From positions 558,001 through 622,000 of the forward strand of contig JAFEKR010000001.1 in the NCBI GenBank assembly GCA_019022495.1: a stretch of DNA of 64,000 nucleotides, read 5' to 3'. Under the pieces are notes generated by a model. The model made no database searches. It worked only from the letters and a program-made list of their open reading frames with translations, and was not told the origin of the DNA. The position numbers were made by a program, and so were the translations under genes. Origin of the DNA: Epichloe hybrida (Eukaryota > Ascomycota > Sordariomycetes > Hypocreales > Clavicipitaceae). Positions 38,501-48,176 of this stretch are shown here, piece by piece. Each line of letters begins with the position of its first letter. Position 1 is the stretch's first letter.

Positions 38501-41500
38501 CTCTAGGTTTATACTATATTTTTACTAAATACTATAATATTTATATTATTAGTAAATCTAATTATTACTATGCCTAGGATAGCCTAAAGGTATATATAAA
38601 GTTTTATAAAGTAAAGGAAAAAGAGAATTAGTAAAAGAGAAAATCCTTATAAGGTACTAGCCTTAATCTTAAAGGGTTTAGAGAGTCCTTTATTAAAGCT
38701 AAGCTAGCTTATTCTATTTACTAGGAAGCTTTATATTATAGCTATTAGCTAGTAAGGGATTTCTATTAGGATTAGTAAGTAAATTAAGTATAGGTAGCTA
38801 ACTCTATTAAAAGTAAATAAGATATTTATCTAGGTAAGTAAGGTAATTTTACCCTTACTCTAGGCCTCTTTTACACACTTTACTAAGACCTTAATTATAG
38901 TCTTTATTAACTTATTTATCCTATTTCTTATCTATAGCTTTAGGAGAAGTCCTTTTACCTTAGTAAAGGCTATAAGTTACTTTATAATTACTACTTCTAT
39001 AATTTTTCCTATAATATTTAGTAAGGAGATAAGCCTCTAAGCATTAGCTCTCCTTATCTCTTTTATTATCTTACTTAGTTTCCTAATTACTACCACTCTA
39101 GTAGTTTAGAATTAGGCTAGGAAATACCTTACTTTAAGGATAGTATTTAGGAGCTAGACTATAGCTTCTTTTACTAGCTTATTATAGGCTTTAATAAGGC
39201 TTACTAGGAGCTTATTATTACCTAGTGCTTTCTAGCTAGCTATATCTAATATAATATCTAATATCTCTTCTAGTCTAAACTAGTTATTATCTAGGAAAGG
39301 TATATTATCTAGCTCTAGAAAGGTAAGGTCTAGGATTTAGAAAAGGTTTACTATAGGCTTAGGGAAGAACCTTAGTGCTAGTATACTTACTTTATCCTTA
39401 TATATAGTAGCTAGGTTTAGGTTATTTTTAGTCCTTTTTAGCTTTAGTAGCCTAGGTAATTCTAGGGGGGCTTAGCTTTAAAGCTAGGCCTATCTCTTTA
39501 GTCTTTACACTCCCTTATTCTTTCTCTATATATTAGCCTTTTATAAGGTATCTCTTTATATATTTTTTCTCTTAGTTTTAATAACTTATTCTTAGTCCTT
39601 ATTTACCTTAGTATAGGCTTACTAGTTTACTTCTATTCTTTATTATCTTTATTATCTCTTTACTTATCTAGCTTTAGTAATTACCTCTTTAGCTATTCTT
39701 AATTACTATACCTCTAGGCTAGGGAGCCCCTAGGGCTTCTATAAGGCTACCTTATTTACTATTTATTAAAGGTTTATAATAAGCTAGGTAGCGTATATAT
39801 TTATCCTTTCTTTATCTTATAGATCTAGGGCGTTTTTAGGTTAAAAGTATACTACTACCTTTACCTTTATATATAGTTTATCTATTATATTTTATGTATA
39901 TCTAAGGGCCTATAGGATATTATCTTATAGGCTAGTAAAGATACTAATTAGCTATAGGATATAGTTAGATTTAGTAAGGTCTTTTACTCCTTTATAGTAT
40001 ACTTAGATATCTAGGGTTACCTACGCTAGGTTTATAGTACTATCCTTATTATCCTTATATTATTTAGTTAGTTTCCCTTAGGGTATTACTAGTCTAAGCC
40101 TTTACTAGCTTATAAGTTCTAGTAGCTTATTTACTTTATTAGTGGTTTTATCTAGCTTATCCTAGAGGGGATACTTTTAGTTAAAATCTTCTATAAATAC
40201 GCTCTAGTTATATAGTGTCTTTATATTAATATCTTATATAAGGGTGTTCTAGTTATTACTATAACCTTCTAAATAAAGGGAATAAATATTAATCCTATAA
40301 ATTTTTACTAGTAACTAATTAGGCTCTCCCTAAGCTAACTATAACCTTATATTATATTTCTTATTAATATATATAGTATTATACCTATTATAGTGTGCAA
40401 GTTAAAACTAGGTAAGGCCTAGTATAAGGGGCTATAGATGTTTTATATGTTTTTACTCTTAGATTACTATTATATTTATATTAGTTTAGTAATAAAGCGT
40501 AATATATATTAGGCTATTTTTCTTATTTACATTTTAAAAGAGAACTTATAATATTACTATATTAATTAGGGAGGTAGTAGTAAGTCTTAGCTATTTTATA
40601 CTAGTTTTATTTTAGCCTTAAGTTATTTTATATAGTGCTTAATACTCCTAGCTCTTAGCTATTTAGCGCTTTACTTTATATTTATAAGTTAACCTCTCTT
40701 TTTTCCTATTATTACTATAGGTTTTATAGCTATACTAGCTCTCTCTTAAGCTAAAGCTAGGTTTTTACTAGGGGAGCTAAAGGTAAAGTAAGATAGTTAT
40801 TTTAGGTAACTAGCCTTTACTATATTTTACTTCTCTTTTAGTACTAAGTAGTCTTTAAACTAGGCTAGGTATAGTCTAGAGTATAGGATATAGTTTTCCT
40901 TAAGTTATTTATTTATTATTAAGTATAATGCCTTACTATCTTTATACTAGCTAGCTTTATACTTACTATACCTTAGTATTACCTTATAAAACTTAGTAAT
41001 ATATCTTATTTAAAAGTAGTTATAGCACTATCTAGGTTATAAGGTTTTATTATATAGTTTAGTTTAGAATAGCTTTGCTTTAAAGACTATTTTATCTTAG
41101 TATATCTTATTAGTATCTTTAACTTTAGCTAGTCTAAGAATTAAGGTAGTTTACTAGGTATTCTTACCCTAGGGGTATTTTATAGTTACCTTAATTATAT
41201 TTACTTTATTTACTTTTCTAATTTCTATTACTAAGTTCTTAATAGATATATACTTTATTAGGAAACCCTTAATAATAACGCTAAGTATATAGTAATAAAT
41301 AGCTACCTTTAGGCTAAATACTTTAGTAATTTATTTTTAGTTTTCTTTATACTATACTATATTTCCTTTAAAGGTAATAATTATATTCTTACTAAGGAGT
41401 CTTCTAGCTACTATTACTAAGGCTTACCTAATAGCTTTATTTATAGCTATAACTATATCTTCCACACCCCTAGACTAAAGTAATTCTTATATAGTGTTTT

Positions 41501-42112
41501 CTTTTATAAGTACTTCTTTATATTATCTTCTAAGGACCTAGAGAGAGGGGGGGTTAGTATTTAGTTATTTTAAGGTAAGCCTAGCTATAATACTAGCCTA
41601 GGTTAGGGAGTTATTATCTTTAGCTTTCTCCCTAATAGCCTCCTTAAGGGCTATTTTTAATACTTTTTTAGTAGTATAAATATTACTATTATTAGTGTTT
41701 ATAGTTTTTATTTTAGCTTAGGTATAGTTTACTACCTAGTTAGCTATAGTAAGTATAATATACTATACTTAGGTAACTTTATTACTTAGGATAAAGCTAG
41801 TAATTTTATTATAATATTTTATATCTTTAGGGTATATAAATTAGTTTTAGTTTACTATTAGGTTATCTTTACTCCTTTAGATATTAAACTATCCTATTCT
41901 TATGTTTAAGTAGTAACTACTCTAAGCTAGCCTCTCTAAGCCTATGTTAATTACTATTAGTGTCTTATTTACACTTTTATTACTAGCTTTATTATAGTGT
42001 AATATTATAGGGGGGGAGAAATAAAGGTAAGGATTTTAAATATTAATATGATTTGTATTTTAGAGGCAATTCCAAACCTTAGGGTCGGTGCGGAAAAGTA
42101 TGCAAAGGTCAT
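35541..42112 (-). mobile_element. LINE-b: near full-length non-LTR retrotransposon
   Basis: 6,572 bp inserted in Gypsy-2b with an identical 15-bp duplication TTTAGTAAATATATA (35,526-35,540 and 42,113-42,127). The empty site can be seen in Gypsy-2a near 7,010. The minus strand carries an endonuclease-like region (about 40,290-39,980) followed by RT (about 39,450-38,700), so the 5' end is at 42,112 and the 3' end at 35,541. The domain order and the RT sequence suggest a Tad1-type LINE. The 5' terminal ~100 bp (42,010-42,112) are little mutated. The 3' end has a short A/T tail, not poly-A. Confidence 0.87.
38200..40560 (-). pseudogene. LINE-b ORF2 remnant (endonuclease-RT)
   Basis: On the minus strand an AP-endonuclease-like segment has E-D-F-N (relic of GDFN) near 40,185 and S-T-I-N-L (relic of the TIDL block) near 40,010. 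It is followed by the RT N-terminal blocks V-V-V-I-R-K near 39,100 and I-S-L-L-N-I-I-G-K near 39,010, typical of fungal LINE RT. TAA/TAG replace Gln/Trp codons. Limits are approximate. ORF1 probably lies between 42,000 and 40,650 and a C-terminal RNase H between 38,200 and 36,900, but I could not read these reliably. Confidence 0.7.
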
Positions 42113-42389
42113 TTTAGTAAATATATAAGCTCTAGGCTAAACTATTTTACTACTAACTTACTTATAGCACTATAATAATTATAACTATAATTAATCTAGA
42201 TATTAATATAATAATATATATTAAAAAGTATAGGAATTAAGAATAGTAGTTAGTCTATATATTATACTATATCTTACTTTAACTCTATATAGCTTAAATA
42301 GTTATCTTATATTATAGTATATAGTTAGCCTCCTTACCCTTATATAAGACTTTACTTAAGGGCTACTTATTTTCTATAAAGGGAATATT

Positions 42390-42515
42390 TGTCAGGTGCG
42401 CGCGCGCGTACGCGTGGCTTGATAATCAATTGTAAGGTGCGATGCGAGCGAGAGCTAGCATTAGTGAATCTTTTGGTGGTTTAATGGCTTACCCGCACAC
42501 CTTCGGGTTCTAACA
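42390..42515 (+). repeat. TRIM left LTR (126 bp)
   Basis: Begins TGTCAGGTGCGCGCGCGCG, with an alternating CG tract, and ends GGGTTCTAACA. TGGTTTAATGG at 42,477-42,487 fits the tRNA A-box pattern TRGYNNARNNG. Confidence 0.88.
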
Positions 42516-42541
42516 TTAATACTAGCTCTCACAGGTCTTCT

Positions 42542-42655
42542 AGTGTGCTAGTCCTAGGTTCGAATCCTTATAGGTAAGGCGTGCGCTAGGTCCTAGGTTT
42601 AATTCCCGTAGCTAGATTAACCTAATAAGTCTAGGTTTAAATTGCTAGTAGCTTA
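42542..42655 (+). repeat. Three ~39-bp units with B-box-like cores
   Basis: Cores GGTTCGAATCC (42,557-42,567), GGTTTAATTCC (42,596-42,606) and GGTTTAAATTG (42,634-42,644) are spaced 39 and 38 bp apart, each preceded by CTA in a CCTA or TCTA context. The first matches the tRNA B-box consensus GGTTCGANTCC exactly; the others look like drifted or RIP-changed copies. No complete tRNA cloverleaf could be drawn around them. Confidence 0.6.
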
Positions 42656-42888
42656 GTAGCTTACGTTAGGCTCACAGGGCAAGTATAGGCACACACCTGC
42701 ATAAGGTCACGTGCACTAGGTGATATATAGGCCTAGTTGCCGTGCGTACTAGGCCTTAGGGGTTTATAATTAGTTAATTATCTCAGAGGCCACGAATGAC
42801 TAGGCCTAATCCAAGCTAAGGTTACGTTGCTAGCCGCTGGCTAGTAGGGCCCTTAGCTTAGGGCAAGCCTTACGAGGGAAGGGATAAT

Positions 42889-43014
42889 TATTAGGTACGC
42901 GCGCGCGTACGCGTGGCTTGATAATCAATTGTAAGGTGCGATGCAAGCGAGAGCTAGCATTGGTGAATCTTTTGGTAGTTCAATGGCTTACCCGCACACC
43001 TTCGGGTTCTGACA
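42889..43014 (+). repeat. TRIM right LTR (126 bp)
   Basis: Begins TATTAGGTACGCGCG (RIP-altered TGTCAGGTGCG) and ends GGGTTCTGACA. Differences from the left LTR are transitions. Confidence 0.88.
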
Positions 43015-44248
43015 ATATTTACCTCCTTATCTATACTTTTTTTATTTACTTTATATAAGTTAATACTAACCTATAGGTAATAAGGTAAGAGAAAGGTATA
43101 CTCTTAAATATAGTAATCCTTAGATTTATATTAAAGGTAATATCTCTCCTAATAGTATTTAGCTAACTTTACTTCTAATACCTATTTAGTCTATTATATA
43201 TTTATAGTAAGCTTTAAACCCTTCTCTTTCTTAACTAGCCTATTTTATTTTCCTAATTAAGTTCTTATTATATATACTCTAGTTATTAGTATATTACCCT
43301 TATAGTTAGTCTAAGGTATAAGTTTAGCTAGCTATAGTTTATATTATAACTAGTACTTATTCTCTATAGTAAGGGCCTTAATATTAACTATAATCTTATA
43401 ATACTATATAATAGCTATATACTATATACTTTAGCTAATACCCTAGCTTATACTAATTTCTCTTAAATACTTATTAAGCGCTTATTAAAGCTTTACTAGC
43501 TTTATATTATCCTCCTAATAATTCTCTCTTACTAATAAGAGCTTCTTTATAAAGTAAATAAAAAACATAGAAAATAGCTCCCCTAGGCCTTATTTTATTT
43601 AGTTAAGCTTTATAAGGGCTATTTTCTATTAGTATAAATTAAAGAATATAGACCTAAGGTATTCTAGGAATTTAGCTAGGTTAAAATTATAAATATTACC
43701 TTATTTAAAGAAAGTAGTTACTTAGGACTAGACTTTAAAGAATAAGTTCTAGTAAATAAATATTTACTTATTCTTATTAGTTTTAATAAAGTCCTTATTT
43801 ACCTATAGCTTATATTCTATTAGGAACCTCTATATAGTAAATAAGGCCTTATTACTATTATATAAGTTACCTATAGGGATAGGTTTTTATTTTACCTTAG
43901 GTATAATTAAGACTAGGTTAAAGGTAAGAGGTAAAGTAAGGTTAACTATTAGGGCATTAGGCTAGGCTATAATAGGTAGTTAGGTTAAAGGTTTTATAGT
44001 ATTTATAGCTACTTATTATTAAAGGTATATAAGCTTTACTATTTACTTATTAAGTATAAGTTAAAGTGTTTTAAATTAGGCCTATTAAGCTACTAGTAAT
44101 ACTATAGTATTAGATAAGGGAGTTATTATCCCTTAGCTAGGTTAGTCTTATAGTTAAAGCGTATCTATTATATCTATTAATATATCTATTAGTATTTTTA
44201 TTATATCTTTTAGTAGTTATTAAAAAGGACTAAAGGAAGTCTCTTAAT

Positions 44249-44465
44249 TATTATAGACTAGCCCTTAGGTAATTATAATAAGGCATTAATATAGTATTAA
44301 GAGACTTAAGGAGAAAGGAAAAAAGGTAAAAGACTATCCCTAGTAATACCCCTTATACCCCTTAGGCTACTTATATAAGCCTCCTTTTCTTACCTTAACT
44401 GCTTTTACCACTCCCCTCTTTAACTGCTATACGGACAATGCTTAGGCAAAGCCCAAGCCCTTACA
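44249..44465 (-). repeat. Gypsy-2b 5' LTR (217 bp)
   Basis: Plus-strand end AAGCCCAAGCCCTTACA shows the un-mutated form of the LTR start (TGTAAGGGC on the minus strand). Followed by the CTCTA duplication. Confidence 0.9.
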
Positions 44466-44868
44466 CTCTAGCCTTATACTAGTTTTACCTTATACCTTTT
44501 ACTTTATTTTATAGTAAGGTAAATTCTAATTTATAATAATAATTTACTTTTTCTTTACTTTACTTCTAGCTTCTCTAGTGCCTTACTTTTTAGCTAACTT
44601 TAGCCTAGCACTAGTCTAAATACCTTATAAAGTCTAAGTATATAGTTTTATTTACTTATAGTAAGAGGTAAGTAATTTAGGCCTAGTGCCTAGGTAGTTT
44701 TACCTCTAGATTACTCGCGCGCTATCTATGCGTTTATTTGTCTTATGCTTTGTTTTCCAGGCGATATCACAATTTATTCCCCCCCCCCCCTCTCGAGTAT
44801 AAAAGAGGGCTCTTCCCCCCATGGGGTTCTGACCTTTTTCCTCTTCTTACATCAATAAAAGTGGTTTA

Positions 44869-45699
44869 AAGTAATAGTCTATTAGAAATTAATCCCTTAG
44901 CGCTTACTAATATATATATAAAGATATTATTATTAAAATTTATAGTTACTAGTATATTATAAGAGATATTACTCTTTTAAGAGAAAAATTACTTTAACTT
45001 AGCTACTAGGATAAATATAGGTATATATATACTATTAATAGCACCTATTATACTATAAAATATATATTTACTTAGATCTAATATAATATATAAAGAAATA
45101 TAATCTAGCTTTAGTTAATAAATAAAGGTAATATATAAATACCTTATTAGATTAATAAGCCTATAGAATATCCTTGATACTAATAACTAGCTTATTTTAA
45201 AGTAAAAAGCTATATTTTACTATAGCTTATTAAACACTATAATCTATAGGAAGATTATTATTATTTACTTAATTAACTAGTATTTAGTAAGCTTAATATT
45301 TATATTATTTCAAAGCTACTAATAAAGGTTAAAAAACATAGCTTTTAGTATATAAAAGATCTCTTCAAATTACTATTTAGTTAAGATATAAAGGACTTTC
45401 TTATAAAAGGCTATTAAGGCTATAGATAATTTATACCTAGTAGTTAGAGGAGAATAGTTATTATTTTATAGTAAGTTCTTTATAAAAAAGGTATTAAAAA
45501 TAATTAATATAGTAATAGTAAGGTATAGGTGAGAGACTTTCCTAGGAAAGCCTCTGACGTTTTGACATCCTAGGCGGATTAGAACTAGAATCATACAGAA
45601 ATTAGCGAACTTACAGAGTCTAGAGTTACGGACAGTGACATTATATTAATATTACTTTATTCTATAATAATAAATTCGTAAGTAACCCTAAACTAACCT
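44869..45699. other. Unidentified AT-rich sequence
   Basis: Continuation of the sequence before 29,880. No gene was recognised. About 45,525-45,645 is a short un-mutated stretch (CTCTGACGTTTTGACATCC, TTACGGACAGTGACA) in otherwise RIP-mutated DNA. It may be a remnant of a small separate insertion, but no clear ends were found. Confidence 0.4.
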
Positions 45700-46418
45700 A
45701 GGATAGCTTTAAGTAGCTTTATAAAGGAAAAGAACCTATAGGAAGTTTAAGAAAGGAAAAGAAAAGAGGCCTAAATCCTATAGGGGAGAGAACCTCTCTT
45801 ATACTTAAAAGGAAAAGGAGGGGATAAATTAAAGCTATAGCTTAAAAAATGAAGTATAATATAAAAAGTTAAGAGAATAACTAAAGATTAACTTAGGCCT
45901 AGGACTACTTAGAGCCTAGGTTAGGACTACCCTCCCCCTATAACTTATAAATATAACTAAGTGCTCTAACTTTATAATATATATAGGCTAGAGATAGGTT
46001 AGAAATAACTAAAAAGTAAGGCTATAAAAGTATTTATATAACAGTAAACCTAAAGTAAAATATCTTTATAAATTTAATTTTACCTTACTATAAGGCAAAG
46101 TAAGAAGACTTAGGGTAGTAGTAAAATAGACCTAATCCTACACTAGCTAGGTATAAAAGACTCTTATTATAGTATTTTTCTATTATTTTCTCTTTTTAGA
46201 TAAAAGTTTCTATAGGATAAGGCTAGTGTAAGCTAGTAATAAATACCTATAATAAGTACTAATAAGAGTAGTATAGACCTAGATTAGGGCTAGCGCTAGC
46301 GTACATATAGATATAGGAGAGTTTTTTCTCCTTATTAAGAGTTTTCCCTTCTAACTTAGTAGCAGGAGTACTAGTACTAGCCTTACATAGAGCTAGCTAG
46401 TGTATATCATATATATAA
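45700..46418 (+). mobile_element. LINE-c: third LINE 3' fragment
   Basis: On the plus strand this resembles the complement of LINE-a and of the LINE-b 3' end: the A-rich run around TATACTTAAAAGG, the TTTCTATAGGATAAGGCTAG block near 46,210, and the terminal AGCTAGTGTATATCAT. It is more diverged than LINE-a and LINE-b are from each other. The left limit is approximate and no target duplication was identified. Confidence 0.6.
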
Positions 46419-46431
46419 TAGTAAGGTATAG

Positions 46432-46456
46432 TTTATTATTATTATTATTATTATTA
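46432..46456 (+). repeat. (ATT)n microsatellite
   Basis: Eight ATT units directly downstream of LINE-c. Confidence 0.85.
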
Positions 46457-46573
46457 ACTAAATTTAGTAAGAAGTACTCTAAAAAAAGAAGTTTATCTTT
46501 ATCTTTATATTATAAAGTATATTAAAAAATATAAAGTATACTAGTTTAACTAAAGAGTACGCTAATTAAACTA

Positions 46574-46600
46574 GAGTATACTAAAATATTTAGTATACTC
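46574..46600. repeat. 12-bp arm palindrome
   Basis: Arms GAGTATACTAAA and TTTAGTATACTC with a 3-nt spacer ATA. Related words (AAAGTATAC, AGAGTACGC) lie just upstream, so it may be one end of a degraded inverted-repeat transposon. Confidence 0.6.
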
Positions 46601-47137
46601 TTTTTTACTATACTAGTAGTAAAATATAACTTTTTCCTTATAGCTTACCTTTTTTAGCTATTTAACTAGCCTTACTAACTTAGTATATTATAAATAAAGG
46701 CCTTTAGAGGTATCCTTTAGAGGTATAGTAATTACCTAGGGCATATACTATAGAAACACTAACTAAATATAGGAAAGCCTTAGTTTTAATGTAATAGTAA
46801 GCCCAAAAATAATAAATTTTACATAACTGCGCTAATTTTTAAATGACTGCGCCGACTTGGATCGCACCCCAAATGTCACAAGTCTCAGGTCTGGGATGTT
46901 ATTCGTGAGATGGCCGAGGCTTACTTAGTTTATCCGCGGGTACGGATTGCGGACGTACACGAACAAGTAACGCTGACTTCTACTCTGTACGGTCCGTAGA
47001 GCACGCGCAATCATGATTGACATTGACGCGAAACCACTATTAGAGAGCAAGCTTTCACTGGCTCGGATGGGCGGGCCATTGAGGCAATTGCTGGAAAAGG
47101 ATCCTGTCATCTCGTGGCCGCCAGCCTTGACGGACGG

Positions 47138-47276
47138 TATCTCCTTAGAGGTCATAAGCCTTGTGGATCCATGGGGCCCGCAAATTGCATGTATCTCTGG
47201 TTTACTTTTATCTAATTGGATACATACAGACCCCGGTTAACGTGACTCCACAAGGCTTATGACCTCTAAGGAGATA
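47138..47276. repeat. 139-bp element with 30-bp perfect inverted ends
   Basis: TATCTCCTTAGAGGTCATAA... at 47,138-47,167 is exactly complementary to 47,247-47,276, enclosing 79 bp. The interior has a further short stem (TGTATC / GATACA). There is no coding capacity. It could be a miniature inverted-repeat element or a fold-back relic; no second copy occurs in the window. Confidence 0.85.
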
Positions 47277-48002
47277 ATATGTAAAGCGAGAGGTTGCATT
47301 GCATGCCCGTTGACCCGTTGAGTTGAGTGGACGAGATCTAATACGGAGTAAAAAGAGTCGTCATGTTCCGTGTCCTCGTCACTGCGCCCGCGGAAGGGGG
47401 GATGATGACAGGGCTGGACTGACCAAGGCAGCCCCCCCCCCTCCACCCTGCCCTACAAAAGTCTTCGGTGACAGACGGACGGCTCGATTTACGATGACAT
47501 TCCTCCCCCCCTAGACGAGACCTGTGGAACTGGCTCTACTCTGTACGGTGTGTGTGTGTGTGAATTTGCCGAGATTCTACCGGGAATCGATCGTCATCCG
47601 TCATCTCGTCGCTGCTGCTGGCCAGCCAGTGCGCGCGCCAACGCGCTAATGAGCTCCCGGCCGGGACGGCTTGGTGCTTGTCCGCCCTCCCCTCCCCTCC
47701 CTCCACAACTCCGCCCACCCGTTCACGGCAAGACGATAACAGGACTAGTTCGTACATTACATGTAGTTCGTACGGATTAGTTCCGGCCTTTCCCTCTCGG
47801 GGCTGTCGGTTGTCGTCCACGGGTGAGATCCGCACAGAAGTGTTTGATGCGTAGGGTGTTCGTCGCCGCGTCAATGTCTCGACTCAGCTCCAAGCTGACT
47901 CACGAGGGAGGGTCCCGAGTTTCGCGAACGCAGATAACTGATGAAAATGTCTCTCGTGCAATACTCAAGGGCGGGGATGTTACAATGGGTGAAGACACTT
48001 TT

Positions 48003-48176
48003 GCGTTCCAATGAAAGGCCAGGCCGGTCATCCCTCCTTCGAGAAGGAATGGTCGTCCAGTACAGTGGCAGAGCGTGCTGCCGCTTGACGCGTTCCAATG
48101 AAAGGCCAGGCCGGTCATCCCTCCTTCGAGAAGGAATGGTCGTCCAGTACAGTGGCAGAGCGTGCTGCCGCTTGAC
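48003..48176 (+). repeat. Perfect 87-bp tandem duplication
   Basis: Two identical 87-bp units (48,003-48,089 and 48,090-48,176), starting GCGTTCCAATGAAAGG and ending CCGCTTGAC. Each holds the small hairpin TCCTTCGAGAAGGA. The absence of differences suggests recent origin, below the size that RIP usually recognises. Confidence 0.93.

Larger units (their letters stand above)
42390..43014 (+). mobile_element. TRIM-like non-autonomous LTR element (625 bp)
   Basis: Two 126-bp direct repeats (42,390-42,515 and 42,889-43,014) bracket a 373-bp non-coding interior. The outer ends are TGTCAGG and TTCTGACA, and the target duplication is ATATT (42,385-42,389 and 43,015-43,019). The purine run GAGGGAAGGGA just before the right repeat looks like a polypurine tract and sets the orientation. 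No ORF is present, so reverse transcriptase must come from elsewhere. It is far less RIP-mutated and more GC-rich than its surroundings, so it may be a late arrival. It also carries A-box- and B-box-like motifs. Confidence 0.9.
42128..44248 (-). pseudogene. Gypsy-2b gag region remnant (5' part)
   Basis: Minus-strand counterpart of Gypsy-2a 5,505-7,050 (gag and leader), interrupted by the TRIM at 42,390-43,014. It carries no readable long frame because of RIP stops. Confidence 0.65.
30161..44465 (-). mobile_element. Gypsy-2b, minus strand, with LINE-b and TRIM inside
   Basis: Second copy of the Gypsy-2 family, in reverse orientation, inserted in LINE-a with CTCTA duplicated (30,156-30,160 and 44,466-44,470). 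The LTRs are 217 bp at 30,161-30,377 and 44,249-44,465. Subtracting LINE-b with its 15-bp duplication and the TRIM with its 5-bp duplication leaves 7,088 bp, two more than Gypsy-2a. That confirms that nothing else is inserted. Confidence 0.92.
29893..44855 (-). mobile_element. LINE-a: 5'-truncated LINE, split by Gypsy-2b
   Basis: A 653-bp fragment (29,893-30,160 plus 44,471-44,855) equal to the 3' end of LINE-b at 35,541 onward. It is flanked by an identical 13-bp duplication TAAAAGTGGTTTA (29,880-29,892 and 44,856-44,868). Long duplications and loss of the 5' part are typical of target-primed reverse transcription. The 3' end is on the left, ending GCGTAAAGAATATA on the minus strand, with no long poly-A. 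No coding sequence remains. Confidence 0.85.
1..46810. other. RIP-mutated AT-rich retrotransposon block
   Basis: Throughout this block CpA, TpG and CpG are conspicuously scarce and TpA is abundant, while C and G in other contexts (CC, CT, GG, AG) remain. That is the expected product of repeat-induced point mutation acting on CpA on both strands. Where two copies of a repeat can be compared (LTR pairs, the palindrome at 24,850-25,292), the differences are C-to-T or G-to-A transitions. Almost no long ORF survives, because glutamine and tryptophan codons became TAA/TAG and ATG became ATA. The content is nested LTR retrotransposons and LINEs, listed separately. The block ends abruptly near 46,810, where CpG and CpA become frequent again. 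I see no host gene in it. Confidence 0.93.

Noticed and set aside
35541..42112. An LTR element, because its left end recurs at 29,893
   Set aside because: The right end is different, target duplications are 13-15 bp, and the minus strand has endonuclease-RT order typical of LINEs.
42477..42567. A complete tRNA gene from the A- and B-box-like words
   Set aside because: Spacing and arms do not form a cloverleaf; only the promoter-like words are supported.
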